Part shown: positions 8,437-19,636 of the stretch, piece by piece
How the letters are laid out: each line of letters starts with the position of its first letter
How positions within the stretch are numbered: the first letter of the stretch is position 1
NCBI RefSeq assembly: GCF_009674805.1
Contig: NZ_WKKI01000034.1
Coordinates: forward strand, 1-43,630
Origin: Metabacillus lacus
Lineage (GTDB): Bacteria; Bacillota; Bacilli; Bacillales; Bacillaceae
DNA length: 43,630 nt
Reading direction: 5' to 3'
Translations under genes and position numbers: made by a program
The notes under the pieces: generated by a model
What the model saw: only the letters and a program-made list of their open reading frames with translations
Told to the model about the DNA's origin: nothing
Databases searched by the model: none

Positions 8437-10419
8437 ATGCCAAGTTTTTATCATAAGCCCATTTTCAGGTATCCTATTTATGCATTAATTGGCGTAACAG
8501 TGACTGCCATATTTGTACTCTTTTTCTATAATTGGATCATAGGGGCAGCCGGCGCATTGCTGCTGGGAATCATTCTGTTTATGATTAAGCAGGCCGACTC
8601 TTACATTAAAGAGGAAATGGAAGAATACATTTCAACGCTTTCCTACAGGCTTAAAAAAGTTGGTGAAGAAGCCCTGATGGAGATGCCGATTGGAATTATG
8701 CTTTATAATGATTCTTTTCATATTGAATGGACCAATCCCTATATGGCATCATGCTTTGATGAGGACACCCTTGTCGGCCGTTCCCTGTATGATATGGCTG
8801 CGGATGAACTTGTCCCTTTCATCAAGCAGAACGCAGATGAAGAAACAATTGTCCTTCATGACCGCAAATTCAGAGTCATCAACAAACAGGAAGAGCGGCT
8901 GCTGTATTTCTTTGATGTAACCGAACAGATAGATATTGAGCGTCAGTATGAAGATGAACGAACCGTTCTTGCCTTTATCCTCCTTGACAATTACGATGAA
9001 GTGACTCAGGGCATGGATGATCAGACAAGAAGCAGCATCAACAGCGAAGTAACCTCATTGCTCAATAAATGGGCAACAGATTACGGCATCCTGCTGAAAA
9101 GAATTTCGTCAGACCGGTATATCGGCATATTGAACGAAAATATCCTCTCAAGCCTGGAGAAGTCCAAGTTTTCTATACTGGACGAAGTCCGCGAAAAAAC
9201 ACCGATGCACAATATTTCCCTGACGCTCAGCATTGGCATAGGAGCCAATGTTCAGCATCTTCCCGAACTTGGCGACTTTGCGCAATCCAGTCTTGATCTG
9301 GCCCTTGGAAGAGGCGGAGATCAGGTGGCGATCAAGCAGCCGAACGGGAAGGTGAAGTTTTACGGCGGAAAAACAAATCCTACGGAAAAACGCACCCGCG
9401 TACGAGCACGTGTCATTTCCCATGCATTAAAGGAGATTATCATTGACAGCGAAAAAGTACTGATTATGGGTCATAAGTTCCCTGATATGGACGCAATCGG
9501 TTCAGCAATCGGCATATTAAAAATCGCGCAGGTCAATGAAAAGGATGCTTACATCGTAATTAATGAAGATGAAATGGACTCCAGCATTCAGCGTCTGCTT
9601 GCAGAAGTCAGACAGCATCCTGAATTATGGTCTAAGTTTATATCTGTTGATGATGCTGCTGATCTATTATCATCAGAAACCCTTCTTGTGGTAGTGGATA
9701 CCCATAAGCCTGCTCTTGTGATTGATGAAAGGCTCCTGGCGAGAGCTGATCAGGTAGTTGTCATAGACCATCACCGAAGAGGTGAGGAATTTATCAAAGA
9801 TCCGCTCCTGGTTTATATGGAGCCTTATGCCTCCTCAACAGCAGAGCTGGTCACGGAGCTTCTGGAGTATCAGCCGAAGCGGCTGAAAATGAATATGATT
9901 GAAGCAACTGCACTGCTCGCCGGAATTATTGTCGACACGAAGAGCTTTACGCTCAGAACAGGATCGAGAACCTTTGATGCAGCATCCTATTTGAGAGGCA
10001 AAGGTGCTGATACCGTCCTTGTGCAGAAGTTTATGAAAGAGGACATCGGCAATTACGTTAAGCGTGCGAAGCTTATACAGAATACAGAGATTCTCCCGGG
10101 CGGAATTGCAATCGCCAAGCCTGATGCAGGCAAAGAGGAGTTTTTTGAACAGGTCACTATTGCTCAAACTGCGGATACTCTCCTCTCCATGAGCGGTGTT
10201 GCAGCATCCTTTGTTCTTGCAAGAAGAGACGAGGATACAGTTGCCATCAGTGCAAGATCGCTTGGCGAGGTGAATGTTCAGGTAATTATGGAAGCAATGG
10301 ATGGCGGGGGCCATCTGTCAAATGCAGCCACACAGCTTGAAAATGTGTCTATGGAGGAAGCAGAGAAAAGTTTAAAGATTGCCATAGAAGAATATCTTGG
10401 AGGAGGAACAAAAGAATGA
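8437..10419 (+). CDS. gdpP: c-di-AMP phosphodiesterase GdpP (YybT)
   Basis: A membrane-anchored enzyme that hydrolyses c-di-AMP to pApA and so sets the level of this potassium- and osmolarity-linked messenger. Two N-terminal membrane helices (about residues 12-50) are followed by a PAS-like domain ([19 protein letters not shown]), a degenerate GGDEF domain (about 165-300), and a DHH/DHHA1 catalytic module. The DHH motifs are seen as [23 protein letters not shown] and [23 protein letters not shown] is the DHHA1 glycine motif. ATG 8437 ([13 protein letters not shown]) after GAGGAG gives 660 residues. It overlaps rplI by 4 nt. Three c-di-AMP riboswitches and two potential receptors lie further along this window. 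Confidence 0.97.
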   Translation: MPSFYHKPIFRYPIYALIGVTVTAIFVLFFYNWIIGAAGALLLGIILFMIKQADSYIKEEMEEYISTLSYRLKKVGEEALMEMPIGIMLYNDSFHIEWTNPYMASCFDEDTLVGRSLYDMAADELVPFIKQNADEETIVLHDRKFRVINKQEERLLYFFDVTEQIDIERQYEDERTVLAFILLDNYDEVTQGMDDQTRSSINSEVTSLLNKWATDYGILLKRISSDRYIGILNENILSSLEKSKFSILDEVREKTPMHNISLTLSIGIGANVQHLPELGDFAQSSLDLALGRGGDQVAIKQPNGKVKFYGGKTNPTEKRTRVRARVISHALKEIIIDSEKVLIMGHKFPDMDAIGSAIGILKIAQVNEKDAYIVINEDEMDSSIQRLLAEVRQHPELWSKFISVDDAADLLSSETLLVVVDTHKPALVIDERLLARADQVVVIDHHRRGEEFIKDPLLVYMEPYASSTAELVTELLEYQPKRLKMNMIEATALLAGIIVDTKSFTLRTGSRTFDAASYLRGKGADTVLVQKFMKEDIGNYVKRAKLIQNTEILPGGIAIAKPDAGKEEFFEQVTIAQTADTLLSMSGVAASFVLARRDEDTVAISARSLGEVNVQVIMEAMDGGGHLSNAATQLENVSMEEAEKSLKIAIEEYLGGGTKE

Positions 10420-10862
10420 GAGTAATTTTTCTTAAAGATGTAAAAGGCAAAGGGAAAAAAGGTGAAGTAAAAAACGTAGCTGACGGCTATGCACAAAACT
10501 TTCTGATCAAACAAGGTCTTGCTGTAGAAGCGAGCAATGCTAATGTTTCTTCATTGGAAGCTCAAAAAAACAAAGAGAAAAAAGAGGCTGTCCAAGAACA
10601 TGAGAAAGCAAAGCAGCTGAAAGAGAGCCTAGAAAAACTGACTGTTGAATTAAAAGCAAAGTCCGGCGAGGGCGGAAGATTATTCGGCTCTGTTACAAGC
10701 AAACAGATTGCTGATGAGCTTCAGAAAACTCATAAATTTAAGCTGGATAAGAGGAAAATCGACCTTCCTGACGCGATTCGCTCCATGGGTTACACGAATG
10801 TACCTGTTAAGCTGCATCCGGAAGTTACTGCAACAATTAAGGTTCACGTAACCGAAGAATAA
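10416..10862 (+). CDS. rplI: 50S ribosomal protein L9
   Basis: L9 is an elongated two-domain protein at the base of the L1 stalk. The signature [21 protein letters not shown] and the block [14 protein letters not shown] open the N-domain. A long charged connecting helix (about residues 40-78) joins the C-domain ([30 protein letters not shown]). Length 148 is normal. The ATG overlaps the gdpP stop (ATGA), as in B. subtilis, which implies coupling. Confidence 0.97.
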   Translation: MRVIFLKDVKGKGKKGEVKNVADGYAQNFLIKQGLAVEASNANVSSLEAQKNKEKKEAVQEHEKAKQLKESLEKLTVELKAKSGEGGRLFGSVTSKQIADELQKTHKFKLDKRKIDLPDAIRSMGYTNVPVKLHPEVTATIKVHVTEE

Positions 10863-10972
10863 TTACTGGTGAAACTGTGATTTAGTGGAAAGTGTACAAA
10901 ACTACTTGAAGCTTGATCACTTTTTTCATATAAATGAATAAGGGGTTTTTGTTAAAAAGGAAGGTGATCAGC

Positions 10973-12337
10973 ATGAATGAGTTAATGGGTGATCGACTGC
11001 CGCCTCAAAATATTGAAGCAGAACAGGCTGTGCTGGGTGCAATTTTTCTGGAGCCCAATTCTTTAACTCTCGCAACTGAACTGCTGATACCTGAGGATTT
11101 TTACCGGGCGGCCCACCAAAAAATATATAATGCAATGATTGGTCTCGCTGATAAAGGCGAGCCTGTGGATTTGGTAACAGTGACAACTGAGCTTGCTGAT
11201 GTAAATCTCTTGGAGGAAATCGGCGGCATATCCTATTTGAGCGATCTGGCGGGATCAGTTCCGACAGCAGCAAATATTGAATATTATGCAAAAATTGTAG
11301 AGGAAAAATCAATTCTCCGCAGGCTGATCCGTACTGCAAGCGGCATTGCACAGGACGGCTATACAAGAGAGGATGAAGTTGAAAATCTTCTCAGTGATGC
11401 CGAAAAAAGCATTATGGAGGTTGCACAGCGCAAAAATGCGGGTGCCTTTCAAAATATTAAAGATGTACTGGTTCAAACTTATGACAATATTGAACTGCTT
11501 CATAACCGAAAAGGCGATGTGACCGGGATACCAACGGGCTTTGCGGAGCTGGATAGAATGACTGCAGGATTTCAGCGCAATGATTTGATCATTGTGGCTG
11601 CCCGTCCTTCTGTAGGGAAAACAGCATTCGCCTTGAATATTGCACAAAACGTTGCGACCAAGACAGATGAAAATGTAGCGATTTTCAGTCTTGAGATGGG
11701 AGCAGATCAGCTTGTCATGCGTATGCTTTGTGCGGAAGGCAATATCAATGCACAAAGCCTGAGAACGGGAAATTTATCTGCAGAGGAATGGGGAAAGCTG
11801 ACCATGGCTATGGGAAGCTTATCTAACGCAGGCATTTATATAGATGATACCCCCGGCATCCGGGTGGGCGATATTAGAGCCAAATGCAGGCGCTTAAAGC
11901 AGGAAAGCGGCCTGGGGATGATACTGATTGACTATCTTCAGCTAATTCAGGGAAATGGGCGCAGCGGTGAAAACAGGCAGCAGGAGGTTTCTGAAATCTC
12001 AAGATCCCTTAAGGAGCTTGCGCGTGAACTCAAGGTGCCGGTCATTGCCCTGTCACAGCTCTCCCGTGGAGTGGAGCAGCGTCAGGACAAAAGGCCGATG
12101 ATGTCTGATATCCGTGAATCCGGGAGTATTGAGCAGGATGCTGATATTGTTGCATTCTTATACCGTGATGATTATTATGACAAAGAATCAGAGAATAAGA
12201 ATATTATAGAAATCATTATTGCCAAACAACGTAACGGACCGGTAGGAACTGTTGCGCTTGCGTTTGTGAAGGAATATAATAAATTTGTCAATTTGGAACG
12301 GCGATTTGATGATGCCGGTGTTCCGACTGGCGCATAA
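10973..12337 (+). CDS. dnaC: Replicative DNA helicase (DnaB family; DnaC in B. subtilis)
   Basis: The hexameric replicative helicase, 454 residues from ATG 10973, the length of B. subtilis DnaC. The N-terminal primase-binding domain opens with DRLPPQNIEAEQAVLGAIFL. The RecA-like motor carries Walker A AARPSVGKTAFALNIAQN and Walker B-type GLGMILIDYLQLI, plus ALSQLSRGVEQRQDKRP and DIRESGSIEQDAD. AAGGAAGGTGATCAGC gives the ribosome-binding site; the frame extends 13 codons upstream without homology. A weak hairpin with a T run lies between rplI and this gene (about 10876-10927), so expression may be partly independent. Confidence 0.97.
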   Translation: MNELMGDRLPPQNIEAEQAVLGAIFLEPNSLTLATELLIPEDFYRAAHQKIYNAMIGLADKGEPVDLVTVTTELADVNLLEEIGGISYLSDLAGSVPTAANIEYYAKIVEEKSILRRLIRTASGIAQDGYTREDEVENLLSDAEKSIMEVAQRKNAGAFQNIKDVLVQTYDNIELLHNRKGDVTGIPTGFAELDRMTAGFQRNDLIIVAARPSVGKTAFALNIAQNVATKTDENVAIFSLEMGADQLVMRMLCAEGNINAQSLRTGNLSAEEWGKLTMAMGSLSNAGIYIDDTPGIRVGDIRAKCRRLKQESGLGMILIDYLQLIQGNGRSGENRQQEVSEISRSLKELARELKVPVIALSQLSRGVEQRQDKRPMMSDIRESGSIEQDADIVAFLYRDDYYDKESENKNIIEIIIAKQRNGPVGTVALAFVKEYNKFVNLERRFDDAGVPTGA

Positions 12338-12367
12338 AAAAGGAGCAGCTGCGGCGGCTCCTTTTTT
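12336..12367 (+). terminator. Intrinsic terminator after dnaC
   Basis: A perfect 10-bp stem AAAAAGGAGC / GCTCCTTTTT encloses a GC-rich loop and ends in a T run. It begins at the stop codon. Confidence 0.88.
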
Positions 12368-12433
12368 CTTTAGGTAAGGAAGAATTACTTTCCATAGTCA
12401 TCGAGATCTCCATAGAAAAGCAACAATTAGAGA

Positions 12434-12478
12434 CTTTTACGAACAAATATTCAAGGTAAAGAAATAAATGTTCGTGTT
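12434..12478. promoter_or_regulatory. Paired PurR boxes upstream of purA
   Basis: Two inverted copies of the PurR-box core are visible: ACGAACAAAT (12439-12448) and ATGTTCGT (12467-12474), whose complement is ACGAACAT. The spacing, close to two helical turns, fits the paired boxes bound by the Bacillus purine repressor just upstream of purA. Adenine-compound limitation, through PRPP, would relieve repression. Confidence 0.75.
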
Positions 12479-12482
12479 TTGT

Positions 12483-12511
12483 TTGACTTTAAAGGGTAAG
12501 GCTGTTAGAAT
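12483..12511 (+). promoter_or_regulatory. Sigma-A promoter of purA
   Basis: TTGACT (12483-12488) and TAGAAT (12506-12511) are separated by 17 bases, directly downstream of the PurR boxes. Confidence 0.82.
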
Positions 12512-12560
12512 GAATTTGGTTTTAATGGAAAAAGCGATGAAATCACGGAGGTGTACATAA

Positions 12561-13847
<1,287 letters not shown>

Positions 13848-13850
13848 TGC

Positions 13851-13974
13851 GGGACAAGGGGACGGGTACATTGTCCCTGTTGAGCAAAGCAAACTTATCT
13901 GACTGAAACTCTCAATACAAAGGGATAGCTGATGCTGTCTCTTTTTTTGTTCTGGGACACAGGTACACCGTCCC
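13851..13974. repeat. Two dispersed GGGACA...TGTCCC palindromic repeats
   Basis: Just after purA, GGGACAA (13851-13857) is mirrored by TTGTCCC (13871-13877) around a GGGGACGGGTA core. A related copy, GGGAC (13954-13958) and GTCCC (13970-13974) around ACAGGTACACC, follows 76 bases later. Such GGGACA/TGTCCC elements are frequent dispersed repeats in some Bacillaceae. A purA terminator lies between the two copies. Confidence 0.5.
13919..13948 (+). terminator. Intrinsic terminator after purA
   Basis: Stem AAAGGGATAGC / GCTGTCTCTTT, with two G-U pairs and loop TGAT, ends in a T run. Confidence 0.75.
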
Positions 13975-14199
13975 TGCCTGCTGCGAGAAAGCTGCAGAGT
14001 TCTTAGCATATTCAAACCCTTCAGACAAAGAAAGTATTCAGCATCTTCAGCATCCCTTCAAAGTTTTTCAGTCAGTTATAAAAAAAACTCTGAAAATATG
14101 AAAATAATTCTTGTGTTGGATTTAAATATTATGTTAATATAAAAAGCGTCGCTTCGGTAACATTCATCCAAAATGCTGCTGTATAGTGTTTTCATATAT

Positions 14200-14272
14200 G
14201 AGCCATTAGCTCAGTTGGTAGAGCATCTGACTTTTAATCAGAGGGTCGAAGGTTCGAGTCCTTCATGGCTCA
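14200..14272 (+). tRNA. tRNA-Lys (anticodon TTT)
   Basis: The 73-nt cloverleaf has acceptor arms GAGCCAT / ATGGCTC, D-arm AGCTCAGTTGGTAGAGC, and anticodon loop CTTTTAA with TTT. The T-arm is GAAGGTTCGAGTCCTTC. CCA is not encoded. It is first in a four-tRNA cluster. Confidence 0.96.
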
Positions 14273-14285
14273 CTTTTGTAAGTAT

Positions 14286-14357
14286 GGCCCGTTGGTCAAG
14301 CGGTTAAGACACCGCCCTTTCACGGCGGTAACACGGGTTCGAATCCCGTACGGGTCA
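14286..14357 (+). tRNA. tRNA-Glu (anticodon TTC)
   Basis: The 72-nt cloverleaf has acceptor arms GGCCCGT / ACGGGTC with one G-U pair, and anticodon loop CTTTCAC with TTC. The T-arm is ACGGGTTCGAATCCCGT. CCA is not encoded. Confidence 0.96.
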
Positions 14358-14397
14358 TTTTTTCCATTCTATTTTTAATAGAGACTATGTAAGGCCC

Positions 14398-14473
14398 GGT
14401 CCCGTAGTGTAGCGGTTATCACGCCTGCCTGTCACGCAGGAGATCGCGGGTTCGATTCCCGTCGGGACCGCCA
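14398..14473 (+). tRNA. tRNA-Asp (anticodon GTC), CCA encoded
   Basis: Acceptor arms are GGTCCCG / CGGGACC with discriminator G. The anticodon loop CTGTCAC carries GTC, and the T-arm is GCGGGTTCGATTCCCGT. Unlike its neighbours, the gene encodes the terminal CCA (14471-14473). Confidence 0.96.
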
Positions 14474-14551
14474 TATCACTGATGTTAGAAAAAGCTTGTT
14501 TATTTTCCCGCCAGCCCTTATACTTAGAAAGCTGGTTATAATACATAATGC

Positions 14552-14624
14552 GGCTCGGTAGCTCAGTCGGTAGAGCAATGGACTGAAAATCCATGTGTCG
14601 GCGGTTCGATTCCGTCCCGAGCCA
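14552..14624 (+). tRNA. tRNA-Phe (anticodon GAA)
   Basis: The 73-nt cloverleaf has acceptor arms GGCTCGG / CCGAGCC, D-arm AGCTCAGTCGGTAGAGC, and anticodon loop CTGAAAA with GAA. Discriminator A follows, with no encoded CCA. Confidence 0.96.
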
Positions 14625-14629
14625 TCTTC

Positions 14630-14666
14630 AGGACATAGTTGATTTTGATCAATTATGTCCTTTTTG
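14630..14666 (+). terminator. Intrinsic terminator of the tRNA cluster
   Basis: The stem AGGACATAGTTGA / TCAATTATGTCCT (one mismatch) is followed by TTTTTG six bases after tRNA-Phe. Confidence 0.85.
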
Positions 14667-14777
14667 TATACATTGAACCCGCAAGGCAGGATGTATTTCA
14701 GCTGAAAAAATGCTATAATGAATGTATTGGGCAAAGAGTTCAGTTTGTGCTTTTCCCATATACTTCAATCATACGCA

Positions 14778-14805
14778 CCTCTAGCAATTGCTAGAGGTTT
14801 TCTTT
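14778..14805 (+). terminator. Perfect 20-bp palindrome with T-rich tail upstream of walR
   Basis: CCTCTAGCAATTGCTAGAGG is fully self-complementary and followed by TTTTCTTT. It would fold into an 8-bp stem with a 4-base loop. It could be a weak terminator upstream of the walR promoter or a protein-binding site; the sequence alone does not decide. Confidence 0.45.
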
Positions 14806-14923
14806 GTAACCCGTACAGGAGTGAACTTATCGGCAATTGTTTTATTTTGATATGATGATAGATAGATATAAACATGGTACATTTAAATCAGTAAGTTATC
14901 CTTACGAATAAGGGGAGAGACAT

Positions 14924-15634
14924 ATGCTAGAGAAAAAAATTCTTGTTATAGATGATGAAAAACCCATTGCAGATATATTGGAGTTTAACTTAAAAAAAGA
15001 AGGCTATGAAGTTCATTGTGCCTATGACGGCAATGAAGCTGTTGAAATGGTAGAAGAAATCAAGCCTGATTTGATTCTGCTCGACATTATGCTGCCCAGC
15101 AGAGACGGCATGGAAGTATGCAGGGAAGTTCGGAAAAAATACGAAACACCGATTATTATGCTGACAGCGAAGGATTCTGAGATTGATAAGGTGCTGGGCC
15201 TGGAACTAGGAGCAGATGACTATGTGACAAAGCCATTCAGCACAAGAGAATTGCTCGCGCGGGTAAAAGCAAATTTGCGCCGCCATCAATCTCCGGGCGC
15301 AGTTGAAGAAGAAGGCGCGACAAATGAAATTGAAATCGGCTCGCTGGTGATTCATCCCGATGCCTATGTGGTTGCAAAGCGCGGGGAGACGATTGAACTG
15401 ACTCACCGGGAATTTGAGCTTCTTCATTATCTTGCCAAGCATATCGGCCAAGTTATGACACGGGAGCATTTGCTGCAGACTGTGTGGGGCTATGATTATT
15501 TTGGAGATGTGCGGACAGTGGATGTAACTGTGAGAAGACTTCGTGAAAAAATTGAAGATAACCCTAGCCATCCAACTTGGATTGTAACAAGACGTGGAGT
15601 AGGTTATTATTTGCGCAACCCTGAACAGGAGTAG
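14924..15634 (+). CDS. walR: Essential response regulator WalR (YycF)
   Basis: OmpR/PhoB-type regulator controlling cell-wall hydrolase genes. The receiver domain (about residues 4-118) has the acidic pair in IDDEKP, the phosphorylated Asp in [13 protein letters not shown], and the conserved Lys in DDYVTKPFS. The C-terminal winged helix contains [17 protein letters not shown] and [15 protein letters not shown]. It has 236 residues and is nearly identical in these blocks to B. subtilis WalR. AAGGGGAGAGA gives the ribosome-binding site. It opens the walRKHIJ-htrC operon, 8 bases ahead of walK. Confidence 0.98.
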   Translation: MLEKKILVIDDEKPIADILEFNLKKEGYEVHCAYDGNEAVEMVEEIKPDLILLDIMLPSRDGMEVCREVRKKYETPIIMLTAKDSEIDKVLGLELGADDYVTKPFSTRELLARVKANLRRHQSPGAVEEEGATNEIEIGSLVIHPDAYVVAKRGETIELTHREFELLHYLAKHIGQVMTREHLLQTVWGYDYFGDVRTVDVTVRRLREKIEDNPSHPTWIVTRRGVGYYLRNPEQE

Positions 15635-15642
15635 TCTATCAA

Positions 15643-17481
15643 ATGAATAAAGTAGGCAAGGTAAGCTTTTTTCGATCTATTCATTTTAAGTTTACGGTTA
15701 TCTATATATTATTGATTATTATTGCAATGCAGATTATTGGAGTCTATTTCGTAGGAAAGCTTGAATCATCGCTCAGGGAGAACTTTGAAGACTCTGTCAA
15801 TCAAAGGGTAAAGCTTCTTTCCTACAGCATTGAACAGGAGATTGTAAAAGATCGGAAAGAGGAAGACCCCACTCTTGAAGAAGACATTAATGCTGTTCTG
15901 TCCGATGTGGCGACAGGCGATGACAAGCTTGAAGTGCGCGTAATTGATACAGACAGCCGGGTCAGGGGAATATCAGATCCTAATAAGTTTGATATGATTG
16001 GAAAAAGAACGCCAGACGGCATGATTAAGAGGTCATTGCTGCTGGGACAGGTAGAGGAAACCGTTATGATTGATAACGGAGAAAGAATTCAGAAATCCTC
16101 CACCCCAATTTTCCGGTCACCTCAAAATCAGGATATTATCGGAGCGATTTATGTAGAAGCATCGATGGAGGAAATCTTCTCGCAGATGCGTGTAATAAAC
16201 GGAATTTTGGCGTCCGGTACTGCTATTTCACTTGGCATTACCGGGATACTGGGTATTTTGCTTGCAAGAACGATTACCCGCCCCCTCTCTGACATGAGAA
16301 GGCAGGCAATTGAGCTCGCTAAAGGAAATTTCTCAAGAAAGGTAAGAGTGTACGGCCATGATGAAATCGGCCAGCTTGCTCATACCTTTAATCACCTGAC
16401 CGATGAGCTGGAGGAAGCCCATTCGCAGACAGAGGATGAACGGAAAAAATTAAGCTCCGTGATTGCGCATATGACCAACGGGGTAATTGCAACAGACAGA
16501 AACGGGCACGTCATCCTGATCAATGACCCTGCCCTTCAAAAATTGAATGTTTCACGTGAAACAGCCCTGCAAATGCCAATTACCCATTTGCTGGCGATAG
16601 AAGATGAATTTTCTTTTAATCATCTGATTAAGGAACAGGATTCTCTCATTCTAGATATTAGCACGCAGGATCGCCCTTATATTTTAAGAGTAAACTTTTC
16701 TGTTATTCAAAAGAAAAAAGATCGCGTGGAAGGTTTAATTGCGGTCATACATGACATCACGGAACAGGAATTAATTGATGAAGAACGCCGCGAATTCGTT
16801 GCCAATGTGTCTCATGAATTAAGAACGCCTCTCACTACCATGAGGAGCTATCTTGAAGCGCTGGCAGAGGGTGCATGGAAGGATGAGCAAATTGCGCCTC
16901 AATTCCTGAATGTTACCCAAACAGAAACGGAGCGGATGATCCGGCTTGTAAATGATCTTCTTCAGCTGTCGAAGCTCGACAGCAAAGACTATAGATTCAA
17001 TAGAGACTGGATCAACTTTACAGCGTTTTTTAACAGAATTATCGACCGTTTTGAGATGACAAAGGAACAGCATATTACTTTTAACAGGCTGCTGCCTGAT
17101 GAAAGCCTGTATGTGGAAATAGATACTGACAAAATTACTCAGGTACTGGACAATATCATTTCCAATGCCCTGAAGTATTCACCTGAAGGCGGAGAAATTA
17201 CGTTCAGAGTGGAAATTCAGGATAAGTATCTGGTGATCAGCGTAAGAGATCAGGGAGTCGGAATTCCAAAAGACAGTGTTGATAAAATATTTGACCGTTT
17301 CTACAGGGTGGATAAAGCCAGATCGAGAAAGCTTGGGGGAACAGGCCTGGGCCTTGCGATTGCGAAGGAAATGATCAATGCGCATGATGGTGACATCTGG
17401 GCGAAAAGCACCGATGGAATGGGGACAACCATCTTCTTTACGCTCCCTTATGAAGAAGATCAAGAGGATGATTGGACATGA
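15643..17481 (+). CDS. walK: Sensor histidine kinase WalK (YycG)
   Basis: Membrane kinase partner of WalR, 612 residues. One helix near residues 13-33 and another near 183-204 flank an extracellular PAS-like sensor domain. A HAMP linker follows (ARTITRPLSDMRRQAIELAKG), then a cytoplasmic PAS (about 263-370). HisKA carries the phosphorylated His in FVANVSHELRTPLTTMRSY, and HATPase_c has DQGVGIPKDSVDKIFDRFYR and the G2 box LGGTGLGLAIAKEM. The frame includes a perfect parS site at 16548. The stop overlaps the walH start by 4 nt. Confidence 0.98.
   Translation: MNKVGKVSFFRSIHFKFTVIYILLIIIAMQIIGVYFVGKLESSLRENFEDSVNQRVKLLSYSIEQEIVKDRKEEDPTLEEDINAVLSDVATGDDKLEVRVIDTDSRVRGISDPNKFDMIGKRTPDGMIKRSLLLGQVEETVMIDNGERIQKSSTPIFRSPQNQDIIGAIYVEASMEEIFSQMRVINGILASGTAISLGITGILGILLARTITRPLSDMRRQAIELAKGNFSRKVRVYGHDEIGQLAHTFNHLTDELEEAHSQTEDERKKLSSVIAHMTNGVIATDRNGHVILINDPALQKLNVSRETALQMPITHLLAIEDEFSFNHLIKEQDSLILDISTQDRPYILRVNFSVIQKKKDRVEGLIAVIHDITEQELIDEERREFVANVSHELRTPLTTMRSYLEALAEGAWKDEQIAPQFLNVTQTETERMIRLVNDLLQLSKLDSKDYRFNRDWINFTAFFNRIIDRFEMTKEQHITFNRLLPDESLYVEIDTDKITQVLDNIISNALKYSPEGGEITFRVEIQDKYLVISVRDQGVGIPKDSVDKIFDRFYRVDKARSRKLGGTGLGLAIAKEMINAHDGDIWAKSTDGMGTTIFFTLPYEEDQEDDWT
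16548..16563. promoter_or_regulatory. parS site (ParB loading site) inside walK
   Basis: TGTTTCACGTGAAACA is a perfectly palindromic match to the parS consensus. It lies 14.8 kb from the site in spo0J, giving ParB a second loading point on this side of the origin. Confidence 0.96.
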
Positions 17482-18830
17482 AGCATGAACAAGTAAAATC
17501 GTTTTTGTTAATTGTTTTAATTGCTGCCAGTCTGTTTTTCACTTGGAACATTTGGACATATCAGCCGAACTATGACTTTGCCCAAAATCCTGAGCTTCTT
17601 CCTAATGAGCCGATTAATTCGGAACAAAGAAGCACGATTGAGGTTGTCAAACCTTATCAGATGTTTATGCATCAGGGGGGGCAGCATTTTGGAACCTACA
17701 GCGAAGCTGAAATCAATAAATTGTGGACCAGCATCGGCAAGTGGGAAATCACGGATACAAGAGATGTTTCCGCTAATTTTTCTAAAGAAGAGTTTATCAG
17801 CTGGGTTCATGGAGAGGATCAGGAAACAAAGCTGGAGGTGCTGTTCAGCGACAATCTGCCGATAGAAACGTTTCAAAGCCTGCTGAATTGGGGTTTTGAA
17901 AGTTCGGGGTATGTCTCCTTTGACCGAATGGTCCTCCCTGTCACTGATCAGCAGGATCAGCAGATTTACCTCGTTTCATATGAAGAGCAAAAGATCTTTC
18001 AGTTAACTGCAAATGCAGCGGAGGCGAAAAATATTGTGAGCGGGATGTTTCAGGATGTGAGCGCACACCCTGAATTCTTTGCCCACTCTGTCAGCCCTGA
18101 AAAAGTGCTTCTGCTTCCCAAGGAAAGGCTGAATTTTCAAAGCATCCAGATTGTGACGGAAACAATCAAGGGAGATGTGTTTAAGCAGGCGCTGTTCAGC
18201 AATCCCAGCATTGTAAATCAGGATACCAGACCGGATGGTGAAAGATATTTCACAGACGGCACACGTGTGATGGAAATCTCTCCTTACACAGGATTGGTGA
18301 AATATATTGATCCGACCGTGGATCAGCCGATTTTTATTGAAGCCAAAGCTATTCAGCAAAGCATAAATTACTTGAACAATCATGGGGGCTGGACGGATAC
18401 GTACCGCTTTTTCCGGATGAACCTGAAGCGCCACGAAGTGCAGGAGGTTTCCTTTCAGCTGTTTATCAACAATCTGTTTGTGCTTCCAGATGGCAAAAGT
18501 TCAATGCCGACTGAAATCACACAGGTATGGGGAAACAACGAAATTGCGTCCTATACGCGTCCAAGCTACCGGTTAAGAACCAACCTGTCCGACGGGGAAA
18601 ATTCGTCTATTGAATCGGGAGATGAGCTGCTGGCGCGAATTACCAGGGATGGCTCCATTGACCTCTCAAGTGTGGTGAGAATCATGCCGGTATACGAGCT
18701 GTCTTCTTCAGCCGAAAACATGATTGTAGAGCTGAACCCTGTCTGGAGTATTGAAGACAGAGCAGGATCACTGAAAATCGTCAATGATTTGCCTGAAAAG
18801 CTTGGAGGTAATACAAGTGGATTGGAGTAA
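17478..18830 (+). CDS. walH: WalK regulatory membrane protein WalH (YycH)
   Basis: Bitopic membrane protein that works with WalI to modulate WalK activity. From ATG 17478 it has 450 residues. One N-terminal membrane helix (SFLLIVLIAASLFFTWNIW) precedes a large extracytoplasmic part with the YycH pattern. An upstream in-frame TTG exists, but the ATG overlaps the walK stop as ATGA, the usual coupling. The downstream walI start lies inside this gene. Confidence 0.95.
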   Translation: MKHEQVKSFLLIVLIAASLFFTWNIWTYQPNYDFAQNPELLPNEPINSEQRSTIEVVKPYQMFMHQGGQHFGTYSEAEINKLWTSIGKWEITDTRDVSANFSKEEFISWVHGEDQETKLEVLFSDNLPIETFQSLLNWGFESSGYVSFDRMVLPVTDQQDQQIYLVSYEEQKIFQLTANAAEAKNIVSGMFQDVSAHPEFFAHSVSPEKVLLLPKERLNFQSIQIVTETIKGDVFKQALFSNPSIVNQDTRPDGERYFTDGTRVMEISPYTGLVKYIDPTVDQPIFIEAKAIQQSINYLNNHGGWTDTYRFFRMNLKRHEVQEVSFQLFINNLFVLPDGKSSMPTEITQVWGNNEIASYTRPSYRLRTNLSDGENSSIESGDELLARITRDGSIDLSSVVRIMPVYELSSSAENMIVELNPVWSIEDRAGSLKIVNDLPEKLGGNTSGLE

Positions 18831-19605
18831 AACAAAAACCATCTTTATCATTAGCTTCCTGGTACTCGATATCTTTTTGGCACTGCAGTTTTTTGATAAA
18901 AAAAACAGCAGCAATTATGAGCTGTCAAAAACGATTCCCATTGAGGAACGGCTGGCAGCTGAAAATATTAAGTTTCCAAATGATCTTTCAAACGCAAATC
19001 AAAAGGGCAGTTATATTAAAGGCGAGAGAAAGGTTTTCAGTGAAGAAGACTTAAAGGAGCTTACCAATCAGGAAGCCACAACGGTGCAGAATGACTCAAT
19101 CAGGGCGGAACTGGAAGAGCCCCTCCGCCTGCCTGAAAGCAATTGGTCAACAAGGCTGAATACATTTGTGAGAGACAGTATTATTTTTGGCAGTGAGTAT
19201 GTGTACTGGAAAAGAGATAAAGAAAAAAACCAAATTTATTACTATCAGGAATACAAGGGGAAAATTATCTTTCAAAATCCTGCCAGCAACGATATTGGGA
19301 TAGGTCTTCTTATTTTGAACATTGACAGTGACAACCAGATTGTCAGCTATGAGCAGACTTATATGGATAGTATTCAGGAAGTGGATGAGCAGCAGGATAT
19401 TCTCGCCCCTATTAAAGCGATTGAAGCGCTTTATGACAAAAGAGATATCAGGACAAACAGTACGGTGACGAAGGTGGAGCTCGGCTATTACACAAGATAC
19501 CCGCTATCTACCACCCAGATCCTCCTTCCCACCTGGCATATTGAAGTAGACGGCAAAGATGATTACTTTGTCAATGCACTTGTCGGAGAAATCATCAGGC
19601 CCTGA
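18817..19605 (+). CDS. walI: WalK regulatory membrane protein WalI (YycI)
   Basis: A 262-residue partner of WalH. The N-terminus MDWSKTKTIFIISFLVLDIF is a membrane anchor almost identical to B. subtilis YycI, and the rest is the extracytoplasmic YycH/YycI-like domain. The start is GTG at 18817 behind GGAGGT; an ATG 33 bases upstream has no such site. The gene overlaps walH by 14 nt. Confidence 0.95.
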   Translation: MDWSKTKTIFIISFLVLDIFLALQFFDKKNSSNYELSKTIPIEERLAAENIKFPNDLSNANQKGSYIKGERKVFSEEDLKELTNQEATTVQNDSIRAELEEPLRLPESNWSTRLNTFVRDSIIFGSEYVYWKRDKEKNQIYYYQEYKGKIIFQNPASNDIGIGLLILNIDSDNQIVSYEQTYMDSIQEVDEQQDILAPIKAIEALYDKRDIRTNSTVTKVELGYYTRYPLSTTQILLPTWHIEVDGKDDYFVNALVGEIIRP

Positions 19606-19636
19606 GAATTAGATATAGATAATGGAGTGAACAAAA

